This document shows positions 24,190 through 26,032 of a stretch of 26,032 nucleotides of DNA, piece after piece. Position 1 is the stretch's first letter. Every line of letters begins with the position of its first letter. This stretch comes from DASQPR01 sp035263025 (GTDB taxonomy: Bacteria; Actinomycetota; Actinomycetes; Mycobacteriales; Micromonosporaceae): NCBI GenBank assembly GCA_035263025.1, contig DATFRR010000202.1, forward strand, positions 1-26,032, written 5' to 3'. A program made the translations under genes and the position numbers. The notes beneath the pieces are model-generated. The model saw only the letters and a program-made list of their open reading frames with translations, searched no databases and was not told the origin of the DNA.

Positions 24190-25214
24190 CGACGATGACG
24201 CTGGACTTCGAAGTTCCTGCTGCGCTGTCCGCTCACGAGCCGCCGGAGGCCCGCGGCATTGCGCGCGACCACGTCCGGATGCTCGTCGGTCGACGGGAGA
24301 CCGGCGAGGTCAGCCATCACTGCTTTACCGAGCTGCCCGATGTGCTGACGCCGGGCGACGTGTTGGTGGTCAACACGTCCGCCACGGTGCCGGCCGCACT
24401 CGACGTACTCGGACGCACCAACCTCGTGGTGCACGTGTCGACCGAACTTCCGGACGGGACGTGGGTCGTTGAGTTGCGGCACCGTGTCGCCGGCGGCGCG
24501 ACGGAGCCGTACGCTGACGGGGTCGCGGGCGACCGTCTCACGCTCGACGGCGGTGCGCACGCCCGGCTGCTGCGGCCGTACTCGCCGCGCCGGCTGTGGG
24601 TGGCCGAGGTCGATGTGCCGTCCGTACCGAGCTACCTCATGGCGCACGGCCGGCCGATCCGATATTCCTATGTGGACCGTGACTGGCCGCTATCTACGTA
24701 CCGGTCGGTGTTCGCGACCACCCCGGGCAGCGCGGAGATGCCAAGCGCGAGCCGTCCGTTCACGGAGGAACTCGTGACGCGGCTCGTGTCCCGCGGCATC
24801 GTGTTCGCCCCGATCCTGTTGCACACCGGGGTGGCGTCGCCGGAGGCACACGAGAAGCCCTACCCGGAACGGTTCCGCGTGCCGGAGACCACGGCGCGAC
24901 TCGTGAACGAGGCTCGGGACGCCGGCCGCCGGATCATCGGAGTCGGGACGACAGCGGTGCGAGCCATCGAGACCGCTGCCGACGAACGCGGTCGGTTGCG
25001 CGCCGCGGGCGGTTGGACGGCCGTCGTCGTGACGCCAGAACGGGGGGTACGCGCAATCGACGGTCTCGTGACCGGCTTCCACGAACCGCAGGCGTCACAC
25101 CTGCAGATGCTGAAGGCCATCGCGGGCGAGCGGCTGATCGAGGCGTGCTACGCGGCGGCGCTGGATGAGGGGTACCTGTGGCACGAGTTCGGCGATATCA
25201 ACGTATTGATATAG
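24186..25214 (+). CDS. QueA-like S-adenosylmethionine:tRNA ribosyltransferase-isomerase family protein
   Basis: The 342-residue protein has the QueA fold signature: an opening LDFEVPAALSAHEPPEARGIARDHVRMLV, PGDVLVVNTSATVPAAL, the long insertion domain, TTPGSAEMPSASRPFTEELV, FAPILLHTGVAS, RIIGVGTTAVRAIET, GLVTGFHEPQASHLQMLKAIAG and a GDINVLI ending. True QueA transfers the ribosyl part of SAM to 7-aminomethyl-deazaguanine in tRNA to form epoxyqueuosine. Several usual residues differ (TGFHEP for TNFHLP, GDINVLI for GDAMLI), which marks a divergent actinobacterial branch whose substrate may differ. No tgt or other queuosine gene is in the window. GTG 24186 has GGAG 6 nt upstream and overlaps the SDR-VOC stop (GTGA); ATG 24195 is an alternative. 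Confidence 0.85.
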   Translation: MTTMTLDFEVPAALSAHEPPEARGIARDHVRMLVGRRETGEVSHHCFTELPDVLTPGDVLVVNTSATVPAALDVLGRTNLVVHVSTELPDGTWVVELRHRVAGGATEPYADGVAGDRLTLDGGAHARLLRPYSPRRLWVAEVDVPSVPSYLMAHGRPIRYSYVDRDWPLSTYRSVFATTPGSAEMPSASRPFTEELVTRLVSRGIVFAPILLHTGVASPEAHEKPYPERFRVPETTARLVNEARDAGRRIIGVGTTAVRAIETAADERGRLRAAGGWTAVVVTPERGVRAIDGLVTGFHEPQASHLQMLKAIAGERLIEACYAAALDEGYLWHEFGDINVLI

Positions 25215-25244
25215 CTAGCCATCTGCGAAATCACGACCAGGGAC

Positions 25245-25315
25245 GGTGCGCCGACCAACGGTCCAGCGCTTCGACTGGTAATGGCCAAAGCGCCTGGACC
25301 TCCGGTCGGCGCACC
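25245..25315. terminator. Long imperfect hairpin, possible bidirectional terminator
   Basis: Arm 25245-25271 pairs with 25288-25315 through 12 uninterrupted base pairs (GGTGCGCCGACC with GGTCGGCGCACC) plus a second stem with one bulge, leaving a 16-nt loop. It begins 30 bp after the queA-like stop. There is no T-run. Confidence 0.45.
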
Positions 25316-25354
25316 ACTATTGGCCAAAGCGCCTGGACCTCCGGTCGGCGCACC
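25282..25354. repeat. Two identical 34-bp direct repeats
   Basis: Copies at 25282-25315 and 25321-25354 are identical, separated by ACTAT (period 39). Each begins TGGCCAAAGCGCC and ends GGTCGGCGCACC. Two copies only, so this is not a CRISPR array. Confidence 0.95.
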
Positions 25355-25442
25355 TTCCCTCAACGTGACATTGGACGGTCGGCGCGCCGGCCCTGATCGT
25401 GATGCGGTCGGCCACCGGCGTGACAGGTAAGGCGGACGACGG

Positions 25443-25835
25443 TTAGCTGGCCGGACCGGCGATCTCCCACACGTAGCCGTCGAGATCCTCGAAGCTTGCG
25501 GTTCGCGGGCCCCACGGCCGGTCCATCGGACCGTTCAGCAGCGTCACCCCGGCGGCGGCGAGCCACTCAGCGCGTGAGTCCACATCCTCGACCTCGATCG
25601 TGAATACGAGTCGAGCACCGGCCGCGGCGTCGGCGGCGGTAGCCGGCTCGATCAGCTCGGGGACGGCCGGCGCGCGCAACAGGTTTACCAGGGCGCCGCC
25701 GAACTGGAACACCGCCGAGTCATCGTCGGTGAACATCGGTTCTGTCGCGAACGCTTTCGCGTAGAACGCCTTCGCCGCGGCAAGGTCCGCCACGAACAGC
25801 GTGTTGGCGCCGATGCCGCCGGCCCATGAGGTCAT
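25443..25835 (-). CDS. VOC-family (glyoxalase/bleomycin-resistance fold) protein
   Basis: The 130-residue protein has a single VOC domain with two beta-alpha-beta-beta-beta halves: NTLFVADLAAAKAFYAKAFATEPMF opens the first and RLVFTIEVEDVDSRAEWLAAAGVTLL opens the second, ending FEDLDGYVWEIAG. VOC proteins include glyoxalases, dioxygenases, epimerases and drug-binding proteins; this one matches the short uncharacterised class. The terminal Glu in WEIA could be a metal ligand, but a complete metal site is not obvious. ATG 25835 has GGAG 4 nt upstream. It is convergent with the queA-like gene across the repeat-rich gap. It is a separate VOC from the one fused to the SDR. Confidence 0.88.
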   Translation of the reverse strand: MTSWAGGIGANTLFVADLAAAKAFYAKAFATEPMFTDDDSAVFQFGGALVNLLRAPAVPELIEPATAADAAAGARLVFTIEVEDVDSRAEWLAAAGVTLLNGPMDRPWGPRTASFEDLDGYVWEIAGPAS

Positions 25836-25900
25836 GTGACTCCTTCAAGATCGAGTGGTCGTCACGACATGGTCCGCGGCAATCACACGGCCAGCGGCGC

Positions 25901-26032
25901 TTAGGCAGCGTAAACTACGGCACCACCAACGAGCGTGTACTTGACCGTAGCGTCCGTGATCGGGCCGGCGTCCGGCGCGAGGATGTCTCGATCGAGCACG
26001 ACGAGGTCTGCGTACTTGCCGACCTCGATCGA
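25901..26032 (-). CDS. Amidohydrolase-family protein, C-terminal end (runs off the right edge)
   Basis: The last 43 codons of a gene that begins outside the window read SIEVGKYADLVVLDRDILAPD, then a short tail ending TLVGGAVVYAA and a TAA at 25903-25901. The pattern of small beta-sandwich closing strands with GKYADLVVLD is typical of the YtcJ-like amidohydrolases (metal-dependent hydrolases with an N- and C-terminal composite beta domain). The catalytic barrel is not visible, so the substrate cannot be inferred. It is transcribed toward the VOC gene, 65 bp away, possibly in one unit. Confidence 0.85.
   Translation of the reverse strand, partial: SIEVGKYADLVVLDRDILAPDAGPITDATVKYTLVGGAVVYAA

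Larger units (their letters stand above)
25232..25401. repeat. 170-bp repeat-rich element with imperfect terminal inverted repeats
   Basis: The 25-bp end 25232-25256 matches the reverse complement of 25377-25401 at 22 of 25 positions. Inside are two direct copies of a 34-bp unit, and the left arm can also pair with either copy. It fills most of the 228-bp gap between the convergent queA-like and VOC genes. No transposase is present. Confidence 0.7.

Noticed and set aside
25282..25354. Possible CRISPR array
   Set aside because: There are only two copies with a 5-bp spacer, nested in inverted repeats, and no cas gene.
25148..25363. A 71-codon minus-strand open frame with a GAPTGGPGALA repeat
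   Set aside because: The peptide repeat only reflects the 34-bp DNA repeats. The frame runs antisense into the queA-like gene and has no ribosome site.

Overview
The window is chromosomal DNA from a high-GC actinobacterium. Evidence is the strong G/C third-position bias in every gene, frequent GTG starts, several genes that appear to be leaderless, and actinobacterial families and synteny: ClpS next to a DUF2017 protein and divergent from pncB, a conservon-type sensor with a roadblock protein, an MMPL exporter, and a Sec/Tat-type membrane molybdoenzyme. I cannot name a genus. No tRNA, rRNA, insertion sequence, phage gene or CRISPR array is visible, and base composition looks uniform.

Layout. 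1-594 (-): 5' part of an acyl-CoA synthetase. 755-1807 (+): membrane-anchored molybdopterin oxidoreductase. 2064-4352 (+): MMPL/RND exporter. 4533-9506 (+): three overlapping genes for a NIT-like membrane sensor with no kinase domain, a NIT-like sensor kinase (CvnA type) and a roadblock protein (CvnB type). The DUF742 and GTPase partners of a full conservon are missing. 9570-10352 (+): TANGO2/NRDE-family protein, convergent with 10362-11717 (-), a two-cysteine flavin disulfide oxidoreductase. 11898-16126 (-): operon of a large FtsX/MacB-type permease followed by two ABC ATPases. 16127-16495 is the only gene-free stretch over 300 bp; it holds three tandem 20-bp repeats and a possible promoter for ctaD (16496-18205, +). 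18243-20120 (-): NAD-salvage operon pncB-pncA, divergent from clpS and a DUF2017 gene (20298-21085, +). 21118-22882 (-): DevR/DevS-like two-component pair, divergent from an SDR-VOC fusion and a QueA-like gene (23005-25214, +). 25215-25442 is a repeat-rich convergent gap. A VOC protein (25443-25835, -) and the 3' end of an amidohydrolase (25901-26032, -) close the window.

How the parts work together. PncA and PncB salvage nicotinamide through nicotinate to NaMN. CtaD is the catalytic subunit of the aa3 terminal oxidase. The DevRS-like pair has a DosR-box-like inverted repeat in its divergent promoter region, which suggests redox or hypoxia control. The FtsX operon and the MMPL protein are envelope transport or efflux systems. 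The NIT-sensor/kinase/roadblock cluster is the least conventional unit: a signalling module related to conservons but rearranged. A recurring palindromic motif with core GGTCGGCGC sits at the ends of two convergent gene pairs and may be a dispersed terminator-like element. All assignments come from reading the sequence; no database search was run.
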